Below, one piece after another: positions 10,101 to 21,239 of a stretch of 64,000 nucleotides of DNA. Both the position numbers and the translations under genes were made by a program. The stretch's first letter is position 1, and every line of letters begins with the position of its first letter. The DNA is from Panicum virgatum (lineage: Eukaryota > Streptophyta > Magnoliopsida > Poales > Poaceae). Location: the NCBI RefSeq assembly GCF_016808335.1, contig NC_053137.1, positions 10,528,506-10,592,505 of the forward strand, given 5' to 3'. Under the pieces are notes generated by a model that saw nothing but the letters and a program-made list of their open reading frames with translations, was not told the origin of the DNA and searched no databases.

Positions 10101-12451
10101 TCAGCGCGACTAGGCATGAGTGGGGAGACGTTAGTCTAGATGGGCAAGTGGTGGTCCAGAAGGATACGTTTCGGTATTTAGGATCGGTGCTACAAAAGGA
10201 TGGCGACATTGATGAAGATGTTAGGCATAGAATTTCAGCTGGCTGGTTGAAATGGCGGCAAGCTTCTGGCATCCTTTGTGACAAGAGGGTGCCACAAAAG
10301 CTAAAAGGCAAATTCTATAGGACAGCAATTCGTCCGGCGATGTTATACGGTGCTGAATGTTGGCCTACAAAAAGGCGACATGTGCAGCAACTGAGTGTAG
10401 CAGAGATGCGGATGTTGCGGTGGTTTTGCGGGCACACAAGGAGGGATAGAGTCCGGAACGAAGTTATTCGGGATAGGGTCGGGGTGGCACCAATTGAGGA
10501 GAAACTTACTCAGCATCGGCTGAGATGGTTTGGACATGTCCAACGAAGGCCTCCTGAGGCGCCGGTGCGTAATGGGGTCCTTGAGCTAGTCGATAATGTA
10601 AAGAGGGGTAGAGGTAGACCTAAACTGACGTGGGTTGAGTCGGTTAAGAGAGACCTTAAGGATTGGAACATCTCTAAAGAGATAGCTTTGGATAGGAGCG
10701 CTTGGAGACTAGCTATTAATGTGCCTGAACCTTGAACTTATTTCTTTCGGGTTTCATCTCTAGCCTACCCCAACTTGCTTGGGAAAAAAGGCTATGTTGT
10801 TGTTGTTGTTGTTGTTGCACTATCAAAGTATCAAGTTCATCTGAAATTTGGGCCGACCAACCTGTTTCATCCTTGATTAGTTCATATGGGCCTAAAATGG
10901 CTGCATTGGCTGTTATGATTATGTCAACAGAAGTGGGTTCTCTTCAATTTATATTCAATATATTTGTTCGTAAATTCTTGGGAGAGTAGTATCATTGCTA
11001 GTTTGCTGCAAAAGATGTCAATGGTTAACCTAAATTCAGAAGACTATCTTGCAGTTTGTTTGACCACTATCAGTTGTTGCCATCTGGGGTGCTTTAACCA
11101 GATATTAATAAAGCAATTTTCCATTTCAAAAAAAATAAAGCATTTTTCTTTTGCATGCTCTTCTACCTACATCTATTCTAGTTACTTTTTATGCCTGAGG
11201 CGCAAACGGTAATCTTTTAACTTTTTTCATGTTATGGAGTGGGCTACATTGTTTATCATGCTCTGCGGGACGCTGCAGTTTGTTTTTCCTATTAAGTTCT
11301 CATGCACTTCTTTGATTTTATCATAATATATTGCTGTAGTTTATGAAATGGTATATATTATTTTTGTAACAAGCTATCATTAATCATGTGACTCATTTTT
11401 TATATTCTGAGCTGTCTGTTTTGTACTTTGTTTGGGCAGGTGAAAATTGGTCTTCGTGTCCTCACAAGGCCTATGCCAGAGAGGCTACCCCATATCTACA
11501 GGACTCTAGGGGAGAACTTCAACGAGCGAGTTCTGCCTTCTATCATTCATGAAACACTGAAAGCTGTTGTCGCCCAATACAATGCTAGCCAACTGATCAC
11601 ACAGAGAGAGGTGTGGTCTACGTATTCTCTGTTTATTTCTTATCTATTGCTCCCTCCATTCCAAATTATAGGTCATCGTAGCCTTTCTAGGTTCATTGTT
11701 TTTATCGTGTATCTACACATATTATATAACTAGGTGCATAGTAAAATCTATGAATTTAGAAAAGCCAAAATGACCTATAATTTGAAACAGAGGGATTATA
11801 TGGAAAGAAGTTCATACTTAAATAGCACAAATTGTTTACTCTTTTTTCCCTCCAATTTCAGACTGTGAGTAGGGAGATTAGGAAGATACTGACGGAGAGG
11901 GCCAGAAACTTCAACATTGCTCTTGATGATGTCTCAATTACAAGCCTGAGCTTTGGGAAGGAGTTCACCCATGCCATTGAGGCCAAACAGGTTGCTGCAC
12001 AGGAAGCTGAGCGTGCGAAGTTCATTGTAGAGAAAGCCGAGCAGGATAAGAGAAGTGCAATTATCAGGGCTCAGGTAAGAAAACAATTCTTGTATAAGCA
12101 TGACACCTATGTCTGAAAAGGATTGGGAGTACAATTAGAGGAAGATGCTGGTTCTATTGATAATTTTGCCTTCATGCTGGCCAGGTTTTATAGGTCGATC
12201 TGTTTTGTGAGATGAGTTCTGAAACACAATCTGCTTTTGATGTTCTATGCTGTGAACAGGGAGAGGCCAAGTCTGCGGAGCTGATTGGCCAGGCCATCGC
12301 AAACAACCCAGCTTTCCTTGCCCTGAGGCAGATTGAAGCTGCAAGGGAGATCTCTCACACCATCGCGGCCTCGGCCAACAAGGTTTTCCTGGACTCCAAC
12401 GACCTGCTGCTCAACCTCCAGCAGCTGAGTGTCTCAAGCAAGAAGAAATGA
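7175..12451 (+). CDS. Type II prohibitin (PHB2-like), five coding exons, 288 aa
   Basis: Prohibitins form ring complexes in the mitochondrial inner membrane that stabilise membrane proteins and cristae. Exons: 7175-7348, 9733-9849, 11440-11610, 11862-12074 and 12260-12451. All introns are GT-AG and phase 0, giving 58+39+57+71+63 = 288 residues, the usual family length. Residues 18-37 ([20 protein letters not shown]) form the N-terminal membrane anchor. The SPFH/PHB domain runs from about 40 to 200 ([31 protein letters not shown]). A coiled coil follows ([22 protein letters not shown]), and the C-terminus is [10 protein letters not shown]. The start is fixed by the conserved [13 protein letters not shown] of plant type II prohibitins. 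No lesion is seen, and codon use is GC-rich in exon 1 as in many grass genes. The 5' UTR probably lies in 6950-7174 and the 3' UTR extends to about 12660, with an AATAAG near 12646. Confidence 0.96.
7555..8045 (+). repeat. Imperfect tandem repeat in prohibitin intron 1 (period about 218 bp)
   Basis: The segment beginning CTGTAG at about 7622, followed by CAGCAGGGTTGACATCC, recurs at about 7840 with CAGCAGGGTTGGCATCC. Flanking phrases (CCCGTAAATCAGAGCTAAC / CCCATAAATTAGTGCTAAC) show a partial third copy. The repeats are diverged, so the duplication is old. Confidence 0.7.
8640..8777 (+). mobile_element. SINE 3' portion in prohibitin intron 1
   Basis: Begins near a Pol III box B (GGGTTCGAGCC, 8651-8661). 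The body is typical of grass tRNA-derived SINEs (GTGTGGGTAAGGCATGGGGC, CCTACGGCACTGGGTACGCCC) and ends in a T-run. No convincing box A precedes it, so it is 5'-truncated or decayed. Confidence 0.65.
9915..9934 (+). repeat. Target-site duplication, left copy, of the RTE LINE
   Basis: 20 bp matching 10817-10836 with one mismatch (G/A at the 17th base). It defines the LINE boundaries and shows a genuine target-primed insertion into the intron. Confidence 0.88.
9935..10816 (+). mobile_element. 5'-truncated RTE-type LINE in prohibitin intron 2
   Basis: An open frame (9962-10735, 257 codons) holds the end of a reverse transcriptase with the catalytic [12 protein letters not shown] box, then [30 protein letters not shown] and the C-terminal [13 protein letters not shown], followed by [11 protein letters not shown]. 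These are characteristic of plant RTE-clade LINEs. The 3' end is a (TTG)n microsatellite tail (10796-10816), also typical of RTE. The target duplication GCACTATCAAAGTATC is at 9915-9930 and 10817-10832, continuing as GAGT/AAGT. The element lacks endonuclease and most of RT, so it is dead. It is in the same orientation as the host gene. Confidence 0.93.
11650..11797. mobile_element. Stowaway-like MITE in prohibitin intron 3
   Basis: CTCCCTCCATTCCAAATTATAGGTCAT at the left pairs with ATGACCTATAATTTGAAACAGAGGGAT at the right. This is the Tc1/mariner-derived MITE type common in grasses. It occupies most of the 251-bp intron and leaves both splice sites intact. Confidence 0.75.
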
Positions 12452-12901
12452 TGTCGCCCTTCATCACTTTGTTCTGAGTGTGGATGTCGTTGTACCAGAC
12501 ATTGCGAGGGGCGCACGGTTTTGAACGAAGTCTCGCTAGTCGCCCCTCTTGGATACGGTAGTTGTGAAATAGGCGCGTGCCAAATGGACTGGAAAACGCA
12601 AACAAACTGGCATGTTTCATTCCAACGATGTCCTCTAGGATGTTCAATAAGGAACAAATTCTGTTTTTTTGGTCTCAATATGTTATGATGGGTATTTTGT
12701 TTTGTTCGCTTTTGGATTAGTTAATGCACCTGCATCCTTAATTTTATATGGTGGTTTGGGTTCCGTAATGGTCAATGCGACCTTTGTGACTCTACCTTAC
12801 AGAGGCGTACTATTAACCAAGGCAGGAATTAAATAAGTTGCCAAGGTTCACATGCGTATATATGGTTATATAGATTACTGCTTTTGGCACAGCAACAAGC
12901 C

Positions 12902-12983
12902 GTCGATATGTCCGAGTGGTTAAGGAGACAGACTCGAAATCTGTTGGGCTTTGCCTGCGCAGGTTCGAATCCTGCTGTCGACG
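12902..12983 (+). tRNA. tRNA-Ser(CGA)
   Basis: 82 nt, folding as a class II tRNA. Acceptor GTCGATA pairs with TGTCGAC (one T-G pair). Anticodon stem ACAGA/TCTGT encloses loop CTCGAAA with anticodon CGA (codon UCG). The variable arm is long, the T-arm GCAGGTTCGAATCCTGC carries a perfect box B, and the discriminator is G. No intron. A TTTTT Pol III terminator follows immediately (12984-12988). CCA is not encoded, as expected for a nuclear gene. It lies about 450 bp downstream of the prohibitin stop. Confidence 0.95.
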
Positions 12984-13151
12984 TTTTTGTCCTCCGCTTT
13001 TTTATTCCCTTTTTGGCAGTTTTTTCTTTTTTTTTTTGTTTGATTCGGCTTTTTTGGCAGTTCTGGTCAAGCCAGAAGGCGAGGCTCTGTAAAAAATCAT
13101 GGAGAGGAAAAAACGACCACTCAAGGATCAGTCTACTAACTGTCTTGATTA

Positions 13152-13303
13152 CTCCCTCCGTTCCAAATTATTTCAAGAATTTTGGAGAGTCAAAGTTTTT
13201 CGAATTTGATCAAATTTATATAATAAGATAATTTTAGTCAAACTTTAAAATGGTTTGACTCTCTAAGATTCTTAGAACGACTTATAATTTGGAACGGATG
13301 GAG
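13152..13303. mobile_element. Stowaway MITE (152 bp) with TA duplication
   Basis: CTCCCTCCGTTCCAAATTAT and ATAATTTGGAACGGATGGAG are near-perfect terminal inverted repeats, flanked by TA at 13150-13151 and 13304-13305. Confidence 0.88.
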
Positions 13304-13353
13304 TATAATTTAAAAGCTCTTTTACAATGATTGTAAAGTAGACTTAGGTACTA

Positions 13354-13726
13354 AGCATCTCCAAAAGTTTGCCATATTCTACTTGGCAAATTTTGTGATT
13401 TGCCAACTCCCAAAACTATTTACAAAGTAAAAAAATAGTTTCTCTCCAATAGTTTGCTATTTCGGACTTGGTAAAATAAAAAAAGGCAATAGGCAGCATG
13501 CAAGTATGGAGAAGACTTTATTTTTATGGTCACAACGTAGCATGCAAGCATGGAGAGGATTTGCCAAGCCCTTTGCCAAGTTGCCAAATATGTGCGGTGA
13601 GGGAGGGTTTTTGCCAAGTTGTCATATTTTGCCAAGTCGTTTGCCAAACTGTTGGAGGAGTGTTTTAAGCATTTTTGCCAAAAATTAAGAATGCCAACTC
13701 CATTTGCCAAACTTTTGGAGATGCTC
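13354..13726. mobile_element. MITE with AGCATCTCCAAAAGTTTG termini (373 bp)
   Basis: Left AGCATCTCCAAAAGTTTGCC and right GGCAAACTTTTGGAGATGCT-type inverted repeats (the actual right end is TTTGCCAAACTTTTGGAGATGCT). The interior is rich in TTTGCCAA boxes in both orientations. The superfamily is not certain. Confidence 0.7.
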
Positions 13727-14905
13727 TCCCTTGAATTTTTTCTGACAGTTGATCTATGGAAATTAAATTAAATCAATATTTGGTCCCTCTATTTTTGGTA
13801 CTTGGTCCTATATTTTGGATATTTCTGGATATGTTCTACTTTGACCACTTTAGAATTTTATAAAATGGACGGTTCCTATTTTTCTTCAACCATTGTAAAA
13901 TTTCTCATAATTGAATTGCTTAATGCTAGCTCCTGTTGTTGCTCGTAACTAAAGGCCAGTCCGGTAGAGATACATCTAATTCTTTAAGGAAGCTAACTCT
14001 TCAAGAGAAATGATTCATTAGCTGGAGAAGCTATTTTTTTAGCTCCCAGCTTCTTAGTTCATTTCAAAAATTCACTCAATAGAACCAGAATACAATCACT
14101 TGTCTCAGAAAAAAGCAGTTTCGGTGATAATTTAATGGCTTTATGTTTGTCCTGTTGTTCCATAGTTTTGATACATTTTACTAATGCTATATATGCCGTA
14201 CACTGACACTGAGCGTCTGACGGTCTGAGTGTCTGAAACTTTCATTTTCTGCACTAAAGTTTCTGACGTCAATAATGTCCGTTTACACCAATGTGGTCTG
14301 AATGGCTAATGGGGCGTCATGGTCTGCTGTTTCCTGCAGGGTTACAAGATTAGCACGCCATGCTGCGCTAGCAATAATCCAACAGTTGCTTGAGTGAGGT
14401 GTATGCATGCAGGATATAGAAAGCCTTTCGAAACCCTCGAATACGTCTGGGCCTGCCCTACTGTCGCTTTGAACATACACCTCCCCTCCACAAAGCAATG
14501 ATGTGCTAAATTGTTTCTTGATGCCTCTCATTTCCACGACCTCCTTGCGTCCCACGGTTCTTCCATCTCACAGCAGAGACTTGAACGAACCTATACCCAA
14601 ACATTGGTAGCCCAATGCAAGTTCTTTTTGTGAGTGATGATCGGGCAGTGTTAATTCTATAAGGGAAGAAGAAAGGGTGGCCTGCTATACATTGGTCAGG
14701 AAAGAAGCATGCCAAATTGTTTCCTTTTTGTTCTTCAAACAATTGTCACGCATTTATTTTTCAGCAGGGGTGAGGCGTTGTATATTTGGATGCATTCAAT
14801 ATAGTATAATAGTTTCAGTGCATCCTAAATAAAGATTGTGATAAATTCTTGCCATCACGCATCTTAGCTTGCATATATATTACGACCATTTCTACTTAAT
14901 TTTCA
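13727..14905. other. Intergenic, nothing recognised
   Basis: AT-rich DNA between the tRNA/MITE cluster and the amplified F-box locus. The short open frames here lack coding character. Confidence 0.3.
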
Positions 14906-15730
14906 AGTATGCAAGCAACACTATTGTTAGATACTACTGTATGAACGTAGCGCACATTAACTTCTCAGTGTTTTTTTAAAAAAAAACTTCTCTGTGTTTT
15001 GTTTGAGGGACGTATTATGACATCCAGTAGTATAATCATTTTTGTTCTTTTTTTTTGAGGAATCATTTCTGCTAAGCATTCATCATTATCACACGGACAA
15101 GCAGGATTTTCATTTGGGCTTCCCAACATGGAATTATCTACGGCCCAACCTAATAAAGCCCAACTTTGGCCCACAGCCAGAGAGCAAAGTACAGACCGGA
15201 GGGAGGGGAGACGAAGCCGCCGGACTCCCGTCTGGAGGTGGGAAGCGGAGGAAGGGAACGCCGTCATCGACGGCACCAGCTGCCGCCGCCGCACCGTCGC
15301 TGCCGACCCACGCCTGCTTGCTAGCCTGGTCCTGCACCTCTCTTCCGGTTCCTTTCTTTTGCTTACTCGGTTCATCCGTGCCTTCTCCTTAGGGCCTTCG
15401 GAAATCGCGTCGAGCATTTGTTCCTGTGTCTTGAATCGAGCTATCAGGGTTTCGTTCCCATTGGACTTTGGTGTGATTATAATATGTACTGCACGGAGAA
15501 ACCCTAGTGCCGGTGGATCTGATTGATCGGGTACATTTAGGCGAATTCGATGCTAGGGTTCTGCTCTCCTCAAGTGCAGGAGCTAAAATCACTTGTATAC
15601 CTTTTGGCACATTGTTGCACATTTACTTGATTTGAACAACCCTTGCTTCTTTTCTTGTATTGGCATTTGTGTAGACTAAGACTACTGGGCAAGTAGGCAG
15701 TAGAACCGGGAACATTTAATCTGGAGAACA
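14906..15730 (+). promoter_or_regulatory. Left flank L: probable promoter and 5' UTR of the ancestral F-box gene (copy 1)
   Basis: This segment is repeated at 50698-51524 and nowhere else in the window. It holds a GC-rich stretch (15190-15420), then GAAACCCTAG and CTAGGGTT motifs at about 15500-15555, resembling telo-box elements of plant promoters/5' leaders. The F-box ATG lies just behind a splice acceptor (16492-16493) inside the repeat unit, so an upstream non-coding exon is likely to lie in L. The donor is not determined. This assignment is an inference from position. Confidence 0.5.
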
Positions 15731-16504
15731 GAATTTTCTTGTGCGTGTACATGATGCATATGTGCTAATATGTGTAGTAGAGAGGCTACCTGCCATGGTG
15801 CCACCTAGTCCCTATTTCCTATTTTATTCGGTTCATTTGGTACATCCGTGTCTCTTCATCAGTGCTTCCGATCCATTTCTTAATCCAAACCAAACAAGCA
15901 AATTTCGTTAGCATCTTGTTTCCACCTGAGTTCTGCTTTAACTGTATAGTATAATTCCAACTGCCAACCCTAGAATGTGACTAGGATAAAACATCCACCT
16001 TTTTTTGTGTGTATAAGCTGGTGCTTTTGAGAAGATATTTGAAATGTTTTTTTCCCTGTATGTCATGCACGGTTCATTTTTGAAAGGTACATGAGCACAT
16101 ATTTCAGCACTTGATTGGGCATTTTTTCCATTAGAAAATAATTTTCACCTTGGTTTCATATGTCAATTCTGTGTACAGCAGAACACTCTAAATATCATGT
16201 TCTGAAATAGATATGGGTTAGGCAGTGTAGAAGAAAAAGATTAGATTTCAGCAAGTCTGGATACAAAACTGCATTTTTCCTGCATCTGTATGTCTTACCT
16301 GATGAATACTAGGAGCTATTCAGCCGCATCGAGTTTCTTGTTCGTGATTGTATAACAACCAAACAAGTGGTTCCAGATCTAACACATATACTAAATTCTT
16401 TGTAGTGTATCTATGTCTCAAGCAAGCTATCTGCCATTTTTCATTTCTCTTTCAGTTCGTATTTCTAACTTGCTGATCATTTCTTTATCGCAGAGTCTGA
16501 CATC

Positions 16505-17722
16505 ATGCAAAGTCCTAGCAAAATTTCCAGCGCCTCTGCCTCTCCTACAACCCCTGCTGTGTGCAGGCTTCAAGGATGGGCGGATCTCCCAGAAGGTCTG
16601 CTTCAATCCATCATTCCTCTGTTGGGCTCCTTCCTCGAGGTCCTCGCTTTTGCGGGCACCTGTCGCTCTTGGCGCTCCGCCTTCTCCTCATACCCATCCA
16701 AATCCACATTCTGCACCTTGTTCCCACCTCTCCTTGTCCGACCTCATATCAGAGTCCATGCTCGTCGTCTCCCTTCCAGAAGTGATGACGGTCACAAGCT
16801 CCGCACATGCCAGGTCCTTGATCTAGCCAACCTGGGAACTGCCCTGCGCTGCCAGATTCCTGAAGACACATTTGAGATGTTACGCTTTGCAGGCTCTTCT
16901 TATGGTCAGCTGATTTGTGGTGGCGGCAGAAATTGTGTTGTGGTTGATGTATTCACAGGTGCCAGAGTTTTACCACCACAGCTCCCATTCAGATTCAGTG
17001 GGGACACTTATTTCTACTCTGGCATGCTGACAGCTCCCCTCGCCTCACATGATGCACACCTCCTAGTTTGCGCCGCACCCAAACAAGGCAGCACCCAACA
17101 CTCCCTGCTTGATTGGCCACTTGGAAGTGATTCTTGGTCAGAACTAAGGCTCAATGATTCACGGATTGAGCAGATTGTGGAGTTCAAAGGTCAGTTCATT
17201 GCGCTGGACTATGAGTACAGGCTCCACACTCTATCCTTGGCCCCCCAGCTTGGTCTGCAGGAGATATCAACTGTGTGGTGGGATGACATGGATGCATGCC
17301 CGTATCTAAGGCCATGGCTTGTGGTGTGTGGTGACATGCTCCTCATTGTTGACCACTACATATCCCTTTTATTTGATGGGGCACCTGTCAACTACGAAGC
17401 TTATCGCCTCGACATGTCAACTGTACCTGTAGTTTGGGTGAAGGTAGAGAAGCTGGAGAATTACGTGCTCTTTATTGGAAGCGATGTGAGGAGCCCTGCG
17501 TTTTCTTGCATCAGCCCGGGACGATGGGGTAGGAGGAACAACTGCTTGTACTACGCATATTATGATGTACCCTGGATCTTGCATGGGCTTGGTGATGAGG
17601 CAGATGCTGTGTGGGATCCAGACAATGACCCTGACATTGAGTTCAAGAGGAACTGGTACACCCAATTGCAGCCCTTTTGGGTGTACCCAAGCATGTTCTA
17701 CGCTGATGCTGATGGCGAGTGA
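16505..17722 (+). CDS. F-box/DUF295 protein, copy 1 (405 aa)
   Basis: A substrate-receptor candidate for an SCF ubiquitin ligase: F-box proteins bind SKP1 and present targets for ubiquitination. The F-box is at residues 25-63 (WADLPEGLLQSIIPLLGSF, then LAFAGTCRSWRSAF). A DUF295 domain follows at about 125-375: FAGSSYGQLICGG, VVVDVFTGARVLPPQL, LHTLSLAPQLGLQEIS, WLVVCGDMLLIV, FIGSDVRSPAFS, CLYYAYYDVPW. The C-terminus is acidic (YADADGE). The CDS is a single exon. The ATG sits 12 nt downstream of a strong acceptor (TTTCTTTATCGCAG, ending 16493), implying a 5' UTR intron, so an overlapping frame starting at 16413 is not used. This copy has Val309 where the other four have Ala. With U5 it is one of two copies keeping the original upstream region. 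The target is unknown. Confidence 0.92.
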   Translation: MQSPSKISSASASPTTPAVCRLQGWADLPEGLLQSIIPLLGSFLEVLAFAGTCRSWRSAFSSYPSKSTFCTLFPPLLVRPHIRVHARRLPSRSDDGHKLRTCQVLDLANLGTALRCQIPEDTFEMLRFAGSSYGQLICGGGRNCVVVDVFTGARVLPPQLPFRFSGDTYFYSGMLTAPLASHDAHLLVCAAPKQGSTQHSLLDWPLGSDSWSELRLNDSRIEQIVEFKGQFIALDYEYRLHTLSLAPQLGLQEISTVWWDDMDACPYLRPWLVVCGDMLLIVDHYISLLFDGAPVNYEAYRLDMSTVPVVWVKVEKLENYVLFIGSDVRSPAFSCISPGRWGRRNNCLYYAYYDVPWILHGLGDEADAVWDPDNDPDIEFKRNWYTQLQPFWVYPSMFYADADGE

Positions 17723-19132
17723 CGGATGCGTCTTCCATCTGCTTGTGCTGAAATCTCGCCTTCATTCTCCATAGAGATTAGTAATCAGAGACTTGCATTA
17801 AACTGGGGATATGTAAGCAGACTTTTCAGTTTCGCTGTTTGGTTGTTTTTGTGTCTGCACTTGCACTACTAAATCGTTTGATCTAGTTGTGTAACTGTTG
17901 GCTATGTGCTGCAAACCTTGAAAGCCCAGAAGTCTGGAACTAATTACTGTTATTTGAAGAGTAGAAAACGTTTGCAATGCTTCATCTACCCCTGTAAAAT
18001 GTGGAGATGCAATGTGCTTATATGGAGGCATCTTGCTGTTGCCGTTAGCTTTGTTTACTAACTACTATGCTGCGCAATCTGTATGTTTTAAGCAAAAAAG
18101 GAAAAAAAAACCTCCAAAGTTTTGTGTAGTGGGATATCCAACAGAAGTGTCTTCAGTCACTTGGCAGGCTGACTACAACTGGTCAAGTCGGTCATGTGTC
18201 CCATGACAACATATTACCTGATGTCGGACAGGTTACAAGAGTGGGCAATCAACAAAATTGTTGCACTTCAGGGGAAGTTTATCTAGGCCAGATTGATGCT
18301 GATGTAAGAGGTAAATGTGTGTGTTGCTTGGCTGGCTGTAGCTCGCAATTCTAAGTTCTAACAGAAGAAATTCTTCTGACTATGACACACATACAAGCTT
18401 TTTGCAAAGTCAAAAGCCTCGAGTCAATCTAAATTGAATTAGTATCATGGAATGGACATCGGATTCAGCTACCTGACCAACCATCTTCCCAAAGTTACAA
18501 TCTTCCACCGGAAACAAATTGACAAAAAACAGAACAAAATCAGGTTGAGTTGTACAAATCAATATACACATCATATCAATGTTGATGCACCAGCAAACCA
18601 CGTTGAAGTGCTTGTAGTGTCTATTTTCCGGGTCAAACACTGCAAACCAAAGATTACTCAACCACTCACCCCTCTCATTCCCTGAAGCTAGCCAAACCAA
18701 AACAAGAGGCAATTAATACAACGTATAAAAGTTTCGTGCACAAGTACAGTATTTCAAACTCTAATAACCATTTATAACACCACAACTACAAAGACAACAG
18801 CAAGACATGTTATCAATTAACCAAAAACAAAATTCAGGCTTTCTCCTATCTTGATTGTAAGGAACAGTCAATTCTTACATTGCCATGAAGAACAACACAA
18901 TGGTCTTCTTCAGTTTCGCGACCTTACATTGGTTCTGAATAATTTACTTTAAGAGGCAAGAGAATGTTTAATCCTGACTGCAATAGGCATGCAACAGTCA
19001 GGACATCATCATCTGAATTTTAATTTAAATATATTTGAACAATTACATTTATAAGGAATTAAGGTTGTGAAGAGTAATGGATAAACAAATTCAGCGACAA
19101 GATAAAGCTGAAACTGTAAGGGCATCAATGTC

Positions 19133-19356
19133 CTACAAAAAGTACGGTCCAGACATTTTATACTGTTGCGTCCAAAGTTTCAGAATTATTAAGGCAATTA
19201 CAGAGTCTGTCAACACATCTGAGCATCTGAAATTCTCTCTTGCCGAAGTAACATAGACATTTCCAGATGCCAGAAGCATATAGCAGGCAATCTCCTGGAG
19301 CAAAACCAGATCATTTTTTTTCAATACTTGGGTATGCCTTCGTCAGATCAGCAACA
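19133..19356 (-). pseudogene. Unidentified minus-strand exon candidate, frameshifted (U1; same in U2-U4)
   Basis: A possible acceptor (CTGGCAG) precedes VADLTKAYPSIEK. Then an 8-T run (19314-19321 on the plus strand) shifts frame before NDLVLLQEIACYMLLASGNV. U5 has only 7 Ts here and reads straight through (54993-55229). Equivalent positions in U2-U4 are near 26414-26637, 33687-33910 and 40933-41156. Not recognised as any family. It could also be chance open sequence. Confidence 0.3.
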
Positions 19357-20186
19357 CTGCCAGCAAACAAAATAAAAGAAAATCAACAAAGGAATAGGCA
19401 TAAATACAATTCAGTATATGCAAAAAATAATTAATAGGATTCATCCTACATATCTTTGTGCATGTGACATTTCTTGCAGGCAAGAAATTTAAAAACTAAG
19501 ATGCTCATGATATCAGCACTTTACAGAGAAAACATTTTTTTGGCTTACCATTGTATGCAGATAATTTTTTTCACAAAAACAACCTAAACAATACAAATCA
19601 ATGCCTCAACATTGTATCTTAAATTTTCTCTGATCTCACCAGTTCATTCAATTTTACATTCAAAGAAATGTGCACACACTGAGCATTGAGTTATGGAAAA
19701 AAAAGTATAGAGACAAAAAGGTACACTCATCATGAATACTTATAAGATCTGTAGCATTCCCTGTGCAGGCCAGTTTTCAAACTTCTGGCCACAGAAAATG
19801 CAAAATACTAATCACTGTTGAAATTCAGTTGGAAGGTTAAGAAAGAACGCAAGTGCAGGCGGCCACTTGAATTCCAGTGTTCCACTTCAATGAAGGAATA
19901 CTAACAATCTCGATCAAGCCGAAGAAGGGCAACCAAAACTCAATTCTTAAGTTCTTAACATTTCACATTACTACAGGAATATTGATGGCACCGTGCATGG
20001 TACAAACAATATAAATAAAATACGTCCCTACACTTTTTTCAAGCAATTATCACACTTACTGTTACTGGTATCAATTTGCAATAGCAGCAGCATCAGAGTC
20101 CCAGACAGAGCTATGCATGGGAGTCCAGCCAGAACCACTGAACAACTCAAATCGGTACTGGACAATCCATTTCCAATTTAATTTTC

Positions 20187-20376
20187 AGCCAGCAGAGCAT
20201 GTCTGGATCTACCGTATCAATCCATTTTTCAACTCAATTTGCAGCAAATATACATGTACGAAGACACATCCAGATGGACCATATCAATCCATTTTTCAAT
20301 TTACTTTCCAGTAAACATACATGAGCACGTACATATCGGCCATGTCAATCAATTTTGCATTCCGTTTTCCAGGAAA
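20187..20376. repeat. Short tandem repeat, period about 62-67 bp, three units
   Basis: TATCAATCCATTTTTCAA occurs at 20215 and 20282, with a diverged third copy (GTCAATCAATTTTGC) near 20344. U2-U4 have the same three. U5 has only one (59070-59105), so the repeat number changed between the blocks. Confidence 0.6.
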
Positions 20377-20430
20377 CGAATGAGAGGGATCGGGCCGCTC
20401 ATACATTTGTTTCCTGATCTCTCTTGTTTG

Positions 20431-20971
20431 TGTCGGCCCAAAAACCAGGAGAGTCGGCCCAACGGAGCGCACACCCGGAAAAAGTCTGGCTACACCCCAA
20501 AAGGTAGCTCAAGAGGTGAGTGACTCCCTCCACTTTTAAGTTGGTTCAACTCTCCCCCCACAACCAATGTGGGACTAATCCGAACAATCTCCTCCGTCAT
20601 ACATTGGTGCCCCCCTCAGCACTGACCGGGGTCCCACACCCACACAGTCCACCAGTGACCAGCCCGACACACGGGCCACACACCCACAGGTCCACCACTG
20701 ACCGGCTCGACACACGAGCACACACAGGCCTCACACCCACGAGTCCATTGGGCTTCGGGCCTGCACCACCAGAGTGTGCACGGGCACAGGAGATTGCGGA
20801 CCCAGCTCTGATACCAATTGTCGGCCCAAAAATCAGGAGAGTCGGCCCAACGGAGCGCACACCCGGAGAAAGTCCTGCTACACCCAAAAAACTAGCTCAA
20901 GAGCTGAGTGACTCCCTCCACTTTTAAGTTAGTTCAACTTTCCCCCAACTAATGTGGGACTAATCCCAATA
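20431..20971 (-). mobile_element. TRIM retroelement (541 bp) in U1
   Basis: Two short LTRs (20431-20586 and 20819-20971, 156 and 153 bp) start TGTCGGCCCAAAAA and end near GGGACTAATCC(G/C)AA. They enclose about 230 bp without coding capacity. Next to the right LTR the minus strand reads TGGTATCAGAGC (rc of 20806-20817), a canonical tRNA-iMet primer-binding site. A purine-rich GGAGGAGAT lies beside the left LTR. This is the structure of a terminal-repeat retrotransposon in miniature, mobilised in trans. The right flank is ATTTC; the left flank is GTTTG here but ATTTC in U5, so the duplication has decayed in U1-U4. Confidence 0.87.
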
Positions 20972-21239
20972 ATTTCTGCCTGTCGGCTGATCCGATCCAT
21001 GCATTCTTCTATTTCACATAAACCTGAACGAACCTTCCTGGACGATAGATGTTGTTGGCAATATGCAGCAACGTTCAGCACAGAGGAGCCCAAGTTATTT
21101 GCGAGTGATGATGACGACGACATGACGATGCGGTGTTCAATTGTCACTTACCCAAGTTATTTGGCTATAGGCTGGTGACACAAATTAAACTGGGAGTGAG
21201 CTGGTTGATTATATTTCACTACCCGTTGTCTAGTCCGGT

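Larger units (their letters stand above)
17723..20430. other. U1 downstream region: 3' UTR and unidentified sequence
   Basis: About 400 bp after the stop is probably 3' UTR. The remainder is AT-rich and repeated in every unit (25004-27711, 32277-34984, 39523-42229; split in U5). Two minus-strand stretches look faintly coding. One is 19133-19356. The other ends near 20095, in a frame containing QYRFELFSGSGWTPMHSS with a GWTPMH phrase reminiscent of ankyrin repeats. No complete gene can be assembled. Confidence 0.4.

Noticed and set aside
9962..10735. Independent gene nested in a prohibitin intron
   Set aside because: Lacks the reverse-transcriptase core, ends with a TTG tail and is bounded by a target duplication; a truncated LINE.
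16413..16826. 137-codon frame overlapping the F-box start in every unit
   Set aside because: It starts in the presumed 5' intron, is in another frame, and ends inside the F-box coding region. The conserved F-box/DUF295 frame explains the sequence.
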